Below, piece after piece: positions 25,624 to 33,906 of a DNA stretch of 64,000 nt (position 1 is the first letter of the stretch; each line of letters opens with the position of its first letter). The translations under genes and the position numbers were made by a program. The DNA is taken from NCBI GenBank assembly GCA_039819785.1, contig JBCBRH010000010.1:51308-115307 (forward strand). The letters run 5' to 3'. Below the pieces are notes generated by a model that ran no database searches, had not been told where the DNA came from, and saw only the letters and a list, made by a program, of their open reading frames with translations. The stretch is from JBCBRD01 sp039819785 (lineage in GTDB: Bacteria; Pseudomonadota; Alphaproteobacteria; Rhizobiales; Hyphomicrobiaceae).

Positions 25624-27012
25624 TTAAGTCGCGGCCTGTGATGTGGCCGGTGTCCCCGTCCCCGTCGCCTCTGGGGCTCGTGGTGGACGAACGTTGTTTT
25701 TCATTTCGACGCGCTGTCGAACGAGGTCAACGGCGGCTTTCAGCTCATAGTACCTGTCGGCATAGTGCCAGGGGACGGGGATATTGTTCACAGCCCGATC
25801 AATCTCCAGGATCTCATCGGCCAAATCATCGGTCGATGCGCCTTGCGGGGACTTTTCCAGGCGCTTTTCAAGCGTTCTTAATTCCTGGAACCAGTAGAAA
25901 ATCCGGCTCTTGATGCGGGTTTCGTAAACCCACGGCACCACCTTGATGAGTGGCAGCAGGATGGTGGCGATGGGCACCGCCATCACGATCGTGCGCTCAA
26001 TGAAGGAGGCCAGCCAAAAGGGGAGGTAGCGCTTCAAAAATGACCGGCCGTCTTCATAGCTGCGGCGGGCGTCCTCGGACAATTCGTATTCGGGGTCATA
26101 GGCTTTTGGAAACTCGTTAACCTGCTGGAACATTCCGCCTTCGCCGTGGACCTCCTTGAGGGCTTCGACCATGAGCGCGATGATACCATGGTGCGTATCC
26201 GCGCGTGCGACCAGGGCTGTCTGGGCGGCCAAGAGATCGATATCGTCTTCTGGTATGCCATCGACGAGGTCCACCACGCCTGCTGGCAATGTCACGCGCG
26301 TCAAGTAGGGGAGGAGGCGCGTGTAGGCTTCGGCTCGCCTCAGGCTCAGGAGCTTGAGCCCGCGGGTGCGCAGGAGTTCGCCGATGAGCGGCGCTTTAGG
26401 GGACAGGACCAGGAAGATCGCATCGACTTTGCCGGTTTTCAGCGCATCGGCTGCCGGGTTGCCGCCAAGTGCCACCAACTGCGTGTTGTCCGCATCGATC
26501 CGGTTTGGGGCCAGCAACGCTTCCACGAGTGTTCGCGTCCCACTTCCTTCGCCACCGATGGCCAGGCGTTTTCCCCGAAGGTCACGCAGGTCGGTGAGCG
26601 TGTCCGGGTTGCGGTAAAAGATCCAAAGCGGCTCTGGGAAAATCCGACCCAGCGACACGAGGTCGGGGATGGTCTGCCCGTCCGCTCTCGCGCTTGTGGC
26701 GATCCCCCCCTGCATGAGCGCAAGATGGATATCAGCTGTCTCGCTGCCGAGCCGCTCAAGGTTTTCCATTGAACCGGCCGATGGCACGACCTCCAGCTCG
26801 ATATCGGACCGTTCGAGGACTTTGGCGTACTTGTTGGCGAAGGTGTAATAGCCGCCCCCGCTGCTGCCTGTGGTGATCTTAACCTTGGAGGGCGGGGCAG
26901 GCTCCACGAATTGAAACGCCAGCCAGAATGCGCCCGCCACAAGAGCAACAGCTGGACCAATGATCAGAAGCATCTCACGCGTTTGAGCACGAGGGAAAAA
27001 TGTCTTGAGCAT
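25624..27012 (-). CDS. TAXI-family solute-binding protein with membrane anchors
   Basis: About 462 residues from the ATG at 27012 (AAAAGG upstream; 27030 is an alternative). After an N-terminal membrane helix (about 16-38, LLIIGPAVALVAGAFWLAFQF) comes a TAXI (TRAP-associated extracytoplasmic immunogenic) binding domain: KITTGSSGGGYYTFANKYAKVL, VVPSAGSMENLERLGS, DIHLALMQGG and GGEGSGTRTLVEALL. A second helix (about 335-360, VMAVPIATILLPLIKVVPWVY) is followed by a charged, helical cytoplasmic-looking tail. TAXI proteins usually feed a TRAP permease, but no DctQ or DctM gene is near. The ligand is unknown. It is upstream of pccA on the same strand with a 217 bp gap. Confidence 0.88.
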   Translation of the reverse strand: MLKTFFPRAQTREMLLIIGPAVALVAGAFWLAFQFVEPAPPSKVKITTGSSGGGYYTFANKYAKVLERSDIELEVVPSAGSMENLERLGSETADIHLALMQGGIATSARADGQTIPDLVSLGRIFPEPLWIFYRNPDTLTDLRDLRGKRLAIGGEGSGTRTLVEALLAPNRIDADNTQLVALGGNPAADALKTGKVDAIFLVLSPKAPLIGELLRTRGLKLLSLRRAEAYTRLLPYLTRVTLPAGVVDLVDGIPEDDIDLLAAQTALVARADTHHGIIALMVEALKEVHGEGGMFQQVNEFPKAYDPEYELSEDARRSYEDGRSFLKRYLPFWLASFIERTIVMAVPIATILLPLIKVVPWVYETRIKSRIFYWFQELRTLEKRLEKSPQGASTDDLADEILEIDRAVNNIPVPWHYADRYYELKAAVDLVRQRVEMKNNVRPPRAPEATGTGTPATSQAAT

Positions 27013-27245
27013 CGGCAATGGCCTTTTCATTCACATTCAGGCTCTGCACCCGGCTGCGGAAGATAGACCAACAAACACAAGCGCCTAGTTTTTTTACGGC
27101 GTTTTCCCCGGGACTGGCCGTTTGGTAAAGCGGTTCAGCACCAAAAAGGGCCACCCAGACCATGGGCAGCCCTACTCTTTGGAGTATCGCACAGTATTCC
27201 TTGGCGCCAAGCCGATAGAACGGCGACAGGGCTTGCAAGTTTCGC

Positions 27246-28256
27246 CTAGGCGGCCACTGCCAGACGCTGGACGACGTCCTCAATCCGGGCATCGAGCTGC
27301 GGCATCTCTTCACTTAGAAACTGGATCAACGCATGCTCGTTGGTGCTGAGAACTCCATCACGGTCGATTTGCTCGCAAAGCCAATTGATCTCATCCTGGG
27401 TCAGTTCTTCACCCGTGACAATCTCAAGGCGCTGGCGCTCCAGTTTGGCGATCGCGCGGTCTTCCTTGGACTGCATCCGGTAAGCTGCCAGAACACCGCT
27501 GAGGCCTTGCTTGGCGATTGAGACGATCATCGCACCTGGGTCCAAGGTTGCTTCTTCGTCATTGAGCCAAGCTTCAGAACGGAGTGCCTCTTCACGGCTT
27601 GGCACTGCATATCCCGATGATCCCAGGATGACGTTGGCGATCGCCTTGACGAACAGTTCCGTCCAGGCCGGGCATGCGGTTGCGTCGACGAGGGCTGCAT
27701 CAATCTCAAAGAGCTTTTCGGCCTCCGCGCGCGTGACGCCGATGCAGCCGTCACCGCCAAAGGCATAAATCATCCGTCGAATGAGATCGACTTCAGCGTC
27801 CGTAATCGTGCCTGGGGTGAGTTGTTGACCGGACCGCAAGGGGCCGTTGCCTTCGATGACCGCAAGTTTGACCTGGTCCAAGGCAAACGCGATGAGGCGG
27901 GGCGGGGACCAGCGCGCCTGGTCGATGACATAGATCAGCGCATCAAGCTCGGTCTTGGTCTGCACCATTCCATCCCGGCTGATGGCCTCCAACAGCCAAT
28001 CTGCATTTTCAATCGTCACATAGCCTTCGGGCTGCGCTTGGCGCACAACATAGTCCGTGACGGCTTCGACAAAGAAATCAGCCCAGGTGTCGTCTTGAAC
28101 GTTGCAGGCGTCGTGGATCTTGAACAGGTCATTGGCTTCAGAGGCTGAAATGTCGCCATCACTGTAAAAGGCGCGGCGAAGCCTTTGGACATCGCCATCG
28201 CGGATGTTGCCGCGGGCGAGGATTTCATCGACGTCGACGGATTTGAAGCTTGACAT
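27246..28256 (-). CDS. Repeat protein with DxDG (EF-hand-like) motifs
   Basis: This 336-residue soluble protein from the ATG at 28256 has an internal duplication. The unit I/V-x-DGDVQRLRRAFYSDGDISASEANDLFKI recurs as TDAEVDLIRRMIYAFGGDGCIGVTRAEAEKLFEI and partly as TQDEINWLCEQIDRDGVLSTNEHALIQF. Each unit holds a DGD/GDG/DRDG turn followed by a Ser/Thr and an Ala/Asn-rich helix, resembling an EF-hand or TerB-type helical fold; a fourth partial copy is ISRDGMVQTKTELDAL. Between repeats lie conserved helices such as ADFFVEAVTDYVV and TELFVKAIANVI. No signal peptide is present. I do not recognise a named family with certainty. It is transcribed divergently from pccB. Confidence 0.8.
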   Translation of the reverse strand: MSSFKSVDVDEILARGNIRDGDVQRLRRAFYSDGDISASEANDLFKIHDACNVQDDTWADFFVEAVTDYVVRQAQPEGYVTIENADWLLEAISRDGMVQTKTELDALIYVIDQARWSPPRLIAFALDQVKLAVIEGNGPLRSGQQLTPGTITDAEVDLIRRMIYAFGGDGCIGVTRAEAEKLFEIDAALVDATACPAWTELFVKAIANVILGSSGYAVPSREEALRSEAWLNDEEATLDPGAMIVSIAKQGLSGVLAAYRMQSKEDRAIAKLERQRLEIVTGEELTQDEINWLCEQIDRDGVLSTNEHALIQFLSEEMPQLDARIEDVVQRLAVAA

Positions 28257-28529
28257 GACCTGTTCCACTCGTCTGAACCACAAAGATGGTGAATAAACTC
28301 TTGCTCAAGACTAGGCGGGGAAGGATTACCAAGCGGTGAAGACCTGATGCCTGTCGGGGCACTTTGAGCCCCCGGAGTTGAACCGGTCGTGGCATTCATC
28401 TGTTGGGTGTGTCGCACAAGTCGCGTTTCGACGTATTTGCTGAAACGGGTGTGCGTGCTATCCAGCCTCCGCCCCAGTCTCGTGGCGACCCTTCCATATG
28501 ACGATCCCTCTCCAAAAGGCGAACAACAG

Positions 28530-30062
28530 ATGAAAGCAGTGATTGAGGAGCTGGAAGTGCGGCGTGCCAATGCCCGGCTGGGCGGAGGCGAGCGGCGCAT
28601 TGAGGCCCAACACAAGCGGGGTAAACTGACGGCGCGTGAGCGGGTCGACCTGTTGATGGACGAAGGGTCGTTTGAAGAATTCGACATGTATGTCGAGCAC
28701 CGGTGCACCGAATTCGGCATGGAAAACAACAAGTTTCCAGGCGATGGCGTGGTGACCGGCTGGGGGACGATCAACGGTCGCGTCGTGTACGTATTCGCCA
28801 AGGATTTCACCGTTTTTGGTGGCTCCTTGTCTGAAACCCACGCCAGGAAGATGATCAAGGTCCAGGATATGGCCTTGAAGAACCGGGCGCCCATCATCGG
28901 ATTGTTCGATGCAGGCGGTGCGCGTATCCAAGAGGGCGTGGATGCGCTTGGCGGATACGGCGAGGTGTTTACCCGCAATGTCATGGCATCGGGCGTCATC
29001 CCGCAGATTTCGGTGATTATGGGACCTTGTGCGGGCGGCGATGTCTATTCGCCTGCCATGACAGACTTTATCTTCATGGTGCGCGACACTTCGTACATGT
29101 TTGTCACCGGGCCGGACGTGGTGAAGACCGTCACAAACGAAGAGGTGACGGCGGAAGAACTCGGCGGTGCCAAGGTGCACACGTCAAAGTCTTCGATCGC
29201 CGATAATGCCTATGAAAATGATCTTGAGGCGTTGTTGCAGATGCGACGGCTGATGGATTTTCTCCCGTCCAACAATATGGCAGGCGTTCCCGAGTTGCCG
29301 ACGCTTGATCAGGCCGATCGCGTCGAAACCTCTTTGGACACGCTTATTCCGGACAACCCGAACCAGCCCTATGACATGAAGGAATTGATCACGAAGGTGG
29401 TCGATGAAGGCGACTTTTTCGAAATTCAGGAGAACTTCGCCAAGAACATCATCACCGGCTTTGCGCGGATGGAAGGGCGCACGGTGGGGATCGTATCGAA
29501 CCAGCCCATGGTTCTCGCCGGTGTCTTGGATTCCGATGCGTCACGCAAGGCCGCCAGATTTGTCCGGTTTTGTGATTGTTTTGATATTCCGCTGGTGACG
29601 TTCGTCGATGTGCCAGGCTTTCTGCCGGGCACAGCGCAGGAGTACGGCGGGCTCATCAAACACGGTGCGAAACTGCTGTTTGCCTTCACGGAGGCGACGG
29701 TGCCGAAGGTGACGGTCATCACACGGAAGGCTTACGGCGGTGCCTATGACGTCATGAGTTCCAAGCACATTCGCGGTGACGTGAACTACGCCTGGCCCAC
29801 CGCTGAGATCGCCGTGATGGGGGCGAAGGGCGCAGCTGAAATCCTCTACCGGTCAGAGCTTGGCGATCCTGAGAAAATTCAGGCCCGGATCAAGGACTAT
29901 GAGGAGCGCTTCGCAAATCCGTTTGTAGCGGCTGAACGCGGCTATATCGATGAAGTGATCCTGCCGAGTGACACGCGAATACGGATTTGCCGCGCTCTGA
30001 ATATGCTGCGCAACAAGACACTCGAGAACCCTTGGAAGAAACACGACAACATTCCGCTGTAG
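28530..30062 (+). CDS. pccB: Propionyl-CoA carboxylase, carboxyltransferase subunit
   Basis: This beta subunit transfers the carboxyl group from carboxybiotin to propionyl-CoA. The ATG at 28530 gives 510 residues, the family length; the frame extends upstream to 28389 but the leader is not PccB-like. Signatures are GKLTARERVDLLMDEGSFEEFDM, GDGVVTGWGTINGRVVYVFAKDFTVFGGSLSE, PIIGLFDAGGARIQEGV, the oxyanion segment MGPCAGGDVYSPAM and FVDVPGFLPGTAQEYGGLIKHGAKLLFAF, EAGGAYDVM-type KAYGGAYDVMSSKH. The specificity-associated region favours propionyl-CoA. The gene is oriented away from pccA, so the two subunits use separate promoters. Confidence 0.95.
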   Translation: MKAVIEELEVRRANARLGGGERRIEAQHKRGKLTARERVDLLMDEGSFEEFDMYVEHRCTEFGMENNKFPGDGVVTGWGTINGRVVYVFAKDFTVFGGSLSETHARKMIKVQDMALKNRAPIIGLFDAGGARIQEGVDALGGYGEVFTRNVMASGVIPQISVIMGPCAGGDVYSPAMTDFIFMVRDTSYMFVTGPDVVKTVTNEEVTAEELGGAKVHTSKSSIADNAYENDLEALLQMRRLMDFLPSNNMAGVPELPTLDQADRVETSLDTLIPDNPNQPYDMKELITKVVDEGDFFEIQENFAKNIITGFARMEGRTVGIVSNQPMVLAGVLDSDASRKAARFVRFCDCFDIPLVTFVDVPGFLPGTAQEYGGLIKHGAKLLFAFTEATVPKVTVITRKAYGGAYDVMSSKHIRGDVNYAWPTAEIAVMGAKGAAEILYRSELGDPEKIQARIKDYEERFANPFVAAERGYIDEVILPSDTRIRICRALNMLRNKTLENPWKKHDNIPL

Positions 30063-30107
30063 GTCTCATTCCCTGATTTCAGTCACCCCACCGCAAGGAT
30101 ACCTTTC

Positions 30108-30614
30108 ATGATCCAGCCGAAATCCCGCAAGGGGTTCAACCGACGGTCTATCCGCCGTCTTCTCGAAAACGCGGCCATGGGCCTGATCGCGGGGTTCGCC
30201 GTTGTTGGTTCAGGCAACCTATCCATGATCTCATCAGCACACGCCGAAGAAAGGCCAAACATGACCACCACCGACTCTGGATTACAATTTACCGACGAGG
30301 TCGTGGGCACGGGCGCGCAACCGGAAACCGGGCAGACATGCGTCATGCACTACACCGGCTGGCTTTATGTGGACGGGAAGAAAGGCGCGAAGTTCGACAG
30401 CTCTGTCGACCGTGGCCAGCCTTTTGCCTTCAAGATTGGCGTGGGGCAGGTGATCAAAGGCTGGGACGAAGGGGTCTCCACCATGAAAGTCGGCGGCAAG
30501 CGGACGCTCATCATCCCACCAGACCTTGGATACGGCGCGCGCGGGGCCGGTGGTGTCATTCCCCCGAATGCCACGTTGCTGTTCGAGGTGGAGCTGCTCG
30601 ACATCAAGGGCTAA
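30108..30614 (+). CDS. Exported FKBP-type peptidyl-prolyl isomerase
   Basis: This 168-residue protein has an N-terminal export signal (basic RRSIRR, then AAMGLIAGFAVVGSGNLSMISSAHA before EERP) and one FKBP domain from about residue 50. Active-site residues are visible: VVGTGAQPETGQTCVMHYTGWL with Tyr, FDSSVDRGQPFAFKIGVGQVIKGWDEGV, VGGKRTLIIPPDLGYGARGAGGVIPPNATLLFEVELLDI. It assists proline-limited folding in the periplasm. AAGGA lies upstream of the ATG. It follows pccB by 45 bp and may be co-transcribed. A terminator follows. Confidence 0.93.
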   Translation: MIQPKSRKGFNRRSIRRLLENAAMGLIAGFAVVGSGNLSMISSAHAEERPNMTTTDSGLQFTDEVVGTGAQPETGQTCVMHYTGWLYVDGKKGAKFDSSVDRGQPFAFKIGVGQVIKGWDEGVSTMKVGGKRTLIIPPDLGYGARGAGGVIPPNATLLFEVELLDIKG

Positions 30615-30683
30615 AGCGGGACTGAACCGGATAGGGCTCCTCCAGTCAGGGGCTTCGTCTGCAGGTCTGTGGATTTCGATTTC

Positions 30684-30725
30684 AACCGTGCGCGATCAAT
30701 GTTTGATCCCGCGCGGTTTTTCTTT
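30684..30725 (+). terminator. Terminator after the FKBP gene
   Basis: A 15-base-arm hairpin (ACCGTGCGCGATCAA against TTGATCCCGCGCGGT, two mismatched positions) is followed by TTTTTCTTTT. It falls within the 335-bp gap between the FKBP gene and the next gene; nothing else is evident in that gap. Confidence 0.8.
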
Positions 30726-30949
30726 TGCCGAGTCCCCCATCATTAGGTTGCTGAGCGATGAAATCCGGTGATGTCCGGCTGCTGGCATACCGAAGCAAGG
30801 CGGAAAGTCGTTCGCTTCCTAAACGCTGTGTGAAATCAGATTTCAGTTCGCGTTCAACCTGCGATGCGCAAAACGCATTCACCGCGTTTGAAACGTGTCC
30901 GACCCGGTTCACTTTGAAATTGCTCAACAGCCCGATGGAGGTTTCCGCC

Positions 30950-31333
30950 ATGTTCACAACAGCAACCAAATCGACCAACCCGATCAGCGTCGCCACGGCC
31001 CTTTCGGTCTTTGCGCTAGCAGCGCTCGCACTGACAGGTGCCTCTCAAACAGCAGCGGCGCATTCATTGAAAGCGCATAAGTCTGAGTTGTCTGGTTTGA
31101 TTGAGCATGGCCGGAAGACGGGGTCGATTACGTTTTCCGAGGGCCGTGGGCTTCGAAAAGAGCTGCGCCGGGTCGAGGTCGTTGAAGATACGTTGCGCGC
31201 AAACGATGGACGGCTCGACCGCTCAGAGCGCCGCGTGCTGCACCGCCTGTTGAATAGCGCGGAAGACAGCATCAAGGCTGAGCTTTATGACAATCAACGC
31301 CGATTGAAAATTTTGCCACGCGTCGGGAAGTAG
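30950..31333 (+). CDS. Small hypothetical exported protein
   Basis: From the ATG at 30950, chosen for GGAGG 8 bases upstream (an in-frame start at 30758 has no such support), the protein has 127 residues. A signal peptide (TALSVFALAALALTGASQTAAA) precedes HSLKAHKSEL. The mature domain is a charged, mostly helical segment with Arg/Glu clusters (GRKTGSITFSEGRGLRKELRRVEVVEDTLRANDGRLDRSERRVLHRLLNSAEDSIKAEL). The DGRLDRSER motif resembles short bacterial EF-hand-like DxRxDxxE sequences found in other small exported proteins. It is likely periplasmic. I do not know its function. Confidence 0.75.
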   Translation: MFTTATKSTNPISVATALSVFALAALALTGASQTAAAHSLKAHKSELSGLIEHGRKTGSITFSEGRGLRKELRRVEVVEDTLRANDGRLDRSERRVLHRLLNSAEDSIKAELYDNQRRLKILPRVGK

Positions 31334-31376
31334 TGGCTGAATGGTTTGATTTGAAGTCGATCCGTCATACCTACAA

Positions 31377-31400
31377 AAACAGGCCCAACGGGCCTGTTTC
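31377..31400. terminator. Bidirectional terminator between small exported genes
   Basis: AAACAGGCCC, AAC, GGGCCTGTTT forms a 10-bp stem with T-rich flanks on both strands. It lies 43 bp after the stop of the plus gene and 26 bp beyond the end of the minus gene. Confidence 0.85.
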
Positions 31401-31426
31401 TTGAAACCGTCTATCGGTGCGTAGGA

Positions 31427-31780
31427 TCAAAAGCGATGCTTCACAGTCCCACGGACTTTGAGATCACCATCAGAGTCTGGCTCAGAGAACTGCTGATCAC
31501 CGGCAAGCGGCAACTCTGCCGCGCCGTAGAGCAGTTCGAGGCCGAAATCCATCTTTGGAAGGACACCGAGACGGCCGAGGCCCGGGATGCGGACTTCCGT
31601 ACCCTTTGCGGCGTCTGGCTTGATCTGCGTCGCATCACCAAGGCCCAACTCACCAGCGGGCTTCTCAGTTGCGCGCTGCGATGACGATGCCGCGCCTGTT
31701 GTCTGTTCTTGAAAAGCATGCGCCGCAGTGCTGGCCAATAAACAGGCGGCTGCTACGGCTAAAAACGATTTCTTCATCAT
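31427..31780 (-). CDS. Small hypothetical exported protein
   Basis: This 117-residue protein opens with a signal peptide (MMKKSFLAVAAACLLASTAAHA, cleavage before FQEQ). The mature chain is acidic and low in hydrophobics: Ser/Ala-rich after the signal, a GLGDATQIKPDAAKGTEVRIPGLGRLGVLPKMDFGLELLYGAAELP middle and a SEPDSDGDLKVRGTVKHRF end that resembles a terminal strand. The FGLELLYG... and closing RGTVKHRF look like a short outer-membrane-type strand pair, but it is too short for a barrel. It sits at the end of the bidirectional terminator. I do not recognise the family. Confidence 0.7.
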   Translation of the reverse strand: MMKKSFLAVAAACLLASTAAHAFQEQTTGAASSSQRATEKPAGELGLGDATQIKPDAAKGTEVRIPGLGRLGVLPKMDFGLELLYGAAELPLAGDQQFSEPDSDGDLKVRGTVKHRF

Positions 31781-31987
31781 GTTCCACTTACCCCGCGCGC
31801 ACTGAGGCGCATTCTTAGAATGGACCTACGCACTCTTAGACACAAGAATGCGGGCGACAGGATTAAGCTCCAATGAACGTTTCTCTGGAGCGGTGTGATG
31901 GCTAAGCCATGTGGCCTGCCAGCAACACTGACCTGACACGGTATGTATGTACACTGAACTTATATCTAGGCTGGCCGTGTCGCGTAC

Positions 31988-32013
31988 GGGACCGCCTCTG
32001 TGGAGGCGGCCCC
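31988..32013 (-). other. Stem-loop downstream of porin 1
   Basis: On the minus strand GGGGCCGCCTC and GAGGCGGTCCC pair around CACA, about 25 bases after the porin 1 stop. No T run follows, so it may protect the mRNA 3' end or act as a weak terminator. Confidence 0.5.
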
Positions 32014-32038
32014 GCTTCGTATTTATGTGCCGTATCGC

Positions 32039-33205
32039 TTAGAACTGGACGCGGGCACCGGCGACGAAGACATCAAACTCAGGCTCATCAGCTGGGTTTG
32101 CGGCATCGTCGAGATCGTAGTGGCGGTAGCTGGCGAACAACGAGGTTGCCGCAGCATCGATCTGCTGAACCAGACCAAAGCCGTAGTAGTAGGCGCTATC
32201 GTTGTCGTCGTCCTGGAATTCACCGACCATGCCGAAGACAGTTGTCTTACCGAATGGGATGAATTTCTTTTCGATACCTGAGTTCAAGAACCAGAAGCTC
32301 TCGTCATCAACCCAGCTTGCGCGACTGCGCTCACCGGCCGATACCGTTGCGAACAGACCAGAGCCGGTATCCATCAGCGACAACGTTCCGTTCACCGTCT
32401 CGATCGTGGCATCATTCACCTGACCAAAAACGTTGCTGCTGTCAGTGTTTTCCGAGTAGGCGATGCCTGCAGCGATCTTCAGGCGGCCGAACTCACCGGC
32501 GTAACGAAGCGCAACATCCCAGATATCATCCTCACCCCAAGCAGCAGCGAATTTGAAACCAGCGAATGTCGGCGTGTCATAACGAACAGTGTTGCGACGG
32601 TTATTCTCAAAGTTTGTGAGACCCGGCCCACCAAGATCCTGACTGATGATCGAGGCACCAGCCTGCGATGACGACATGCCGTCAGCGATGTTCGCCTTGG
32701 ACAAGTTGATTTCCGCGATGCCGGAGTTTGCCATATCAGCCTGACCCACACGGATCTGACCATATGTCTTCGATTTCAGGTACCAGTGTGCCTGACGAAA
32801 TTCAGGAATGTCTGGGCCCTCGTCGTTGTTGAGGCGCACACGACCTGCATCAGCCTGCTGGTACTGAAGCTCAATGCGATAACCGGCTTCCCAGTCTGAG
32901 TTGATCCGTGCCTTACCCTTGAAGCCGAAGCGTGTGCCCGACGTCTGTGGGTCAACAACATAGACGTTTGATTCGTCGACACCCAAGGCGTCGCTCTGGG
33001 CTTCCCAGAACATCACAGCGGTTGTCACTTGACCGTAGATGGTCAGTGAGACCTTACGGTTGCCCTTTCGGGCGGTGGTGGCTTCGAGTTCTGCGATCCG
33101 TTCTTCAAGATCGGCGCAGCAATCTCCGCCAAAGTCAGCAGCCTGTGCAGATGTCGCGAAGACACCGGCACATGCCGCCAAAGCGATCAAAGAGATCCGT
33201 TTCAT
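32039..33205 (-). CDS. Outer-membrane porin, paralogue 1
   Basis: From the ATG at 33205 (GGGGGA 6 bases upstream) the protein has 388 residues. The alternative start at 33223 gives MIGGLQ before it and is homologous to the start of the second porin. A signal peptide (MKRISLIALAACAGVFATSAQA) precedes ADFGGDCCADLEERIAELEATTARKGNRKVSLTIYGQV, which contains a Cys pair and a short coiled-coil heptad and then the first strand. The rest is a run of Tyr/Gly-rich amphipathic strands (FGFKGKARI, YRIELQYQQ, FKFAAAWGEDDIWDVALRYAGEF) ending in the classic C-terminal Phe (VFVAGARVQF). It should form a trimeric diffusion channel. Porin 2 lies 0.7 kb away, same strand. Confidence 0.93.
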   Translation of the reverse strand: MKRISLIALAACAGVFATSAQAADFGGDCCADLEERIAELEATTARKGNRKVSLTIYGQVTTAVMFWEAQSDALGVDESNVYVVDPQTSGTRFGFKGKARINSDWEAGYRIELQYQQADAGRVRLNNDEGPDIPEFRQAHWYLKSKTYGQIRVGQADMANSGIAEINLSKANIADGMSSSQAGASIISQDLGGPGLTNFENNRRNTVRYDTPTFAGFKFAAAWGEDDIWDVALRYAGEFGRLKIAAGIAYSENTDSSNVFGQVNDATIETVNGTLSLMDTGSGLFATVSAGERSRASWVDDESFWFLNSGIEKKFIPFGKTTVFGMVGEFQDDDNDSAYYYGFGLVQQIDAAATSLFASYRHYDLDDAANPADEPEFDVFVAGARVQF

Positions 33206-33840
33206 TTGTAGTCCCCCAATCATGGTCTTTTAGGTCTTGCGGGTTTCATATTTGCGGGAAGCAGCACGCGCGGCCCGGCATTCAGAGGATCGCGTCTCCA
33301 CCGAGCAGCACGCACGCGCGTAAACGCACGCGGCTCGGACGAAACGCGAAAAACGCAAACAAACCTGACTGGAACAAACGTACGGCGGCTGGTGTGCCGG
33401 ACCTGCTTCCCGCTTTCATCAGTGCGGTGAGCAACGGACGCCCGCAGAGATTAGGCGCCGTACGACTCAAACGTTGTGGTGAAACTGTTAGGTGAGAGGG
33501 GTGTATGCAGCAAACACTCCGGTGGACAATCCCCGGGTTTGCCGAACCTTTGTGGCTGACATGCAACGAATTTGGGCCAAAAAGGCACCAAAATGCCGCA
33601 ATCCGATGACGGATGGTTTGCACTCAAGCCGGGTATTTCATCATTGGAAGCCGCTTCCCAGTGAGCGATCCTACCCATCCACAGTCATTGGCTCGGCCGC
33701 CCGGAGGGAAGCTTGAGCCATCTCGGCAGTGCTTCGCGGGCCGCTGTGGTCATCGGGGGTTGGTGTCAACCAAAGAGCCCCGGCGATGTGTCTAATGCAC
33801 GTCTGGTTTAGAGCCGGATGATCAATCTTGGCGTGAACAT
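33206..33840. other. Inter-porin region without a gene
   Basis: This interval of 635 bp separates the porin genes and should carry the porin 1 promoter. I see no supported open reading frame, no RNA gene and no strong repeat. The only feature is the terminator at its lower end (33841-33873). Confidence 0.4.
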
Positions 33841-33873
33841 GAAAAGAGCCGCAATGCTTTCGCATGCGGCTCT
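33841..33873 (-). terminator. Terminator of porin 2
   Basis: AGAGCCGCA-ATGC-TTTC-GCATGCGGCTCT forms a strong hairpin with one bulged base; on the minus strand TTTTC follows. It lies 34 bp after the porin 2 stop. Confidence 0.85.
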
Positions 33874-33906
33874 CGGAGATGTTTGTTCTAAGACCGCTGG
33901 AACGGA

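Noticed and set aside
28016..28999. 327-residue minus-strand frame opposite pccB
   Set aside because: Composition is Ser/Arg/Thr-rich without a fold, and it lies opposite clear PccB and DxDG-protein coding sequence.
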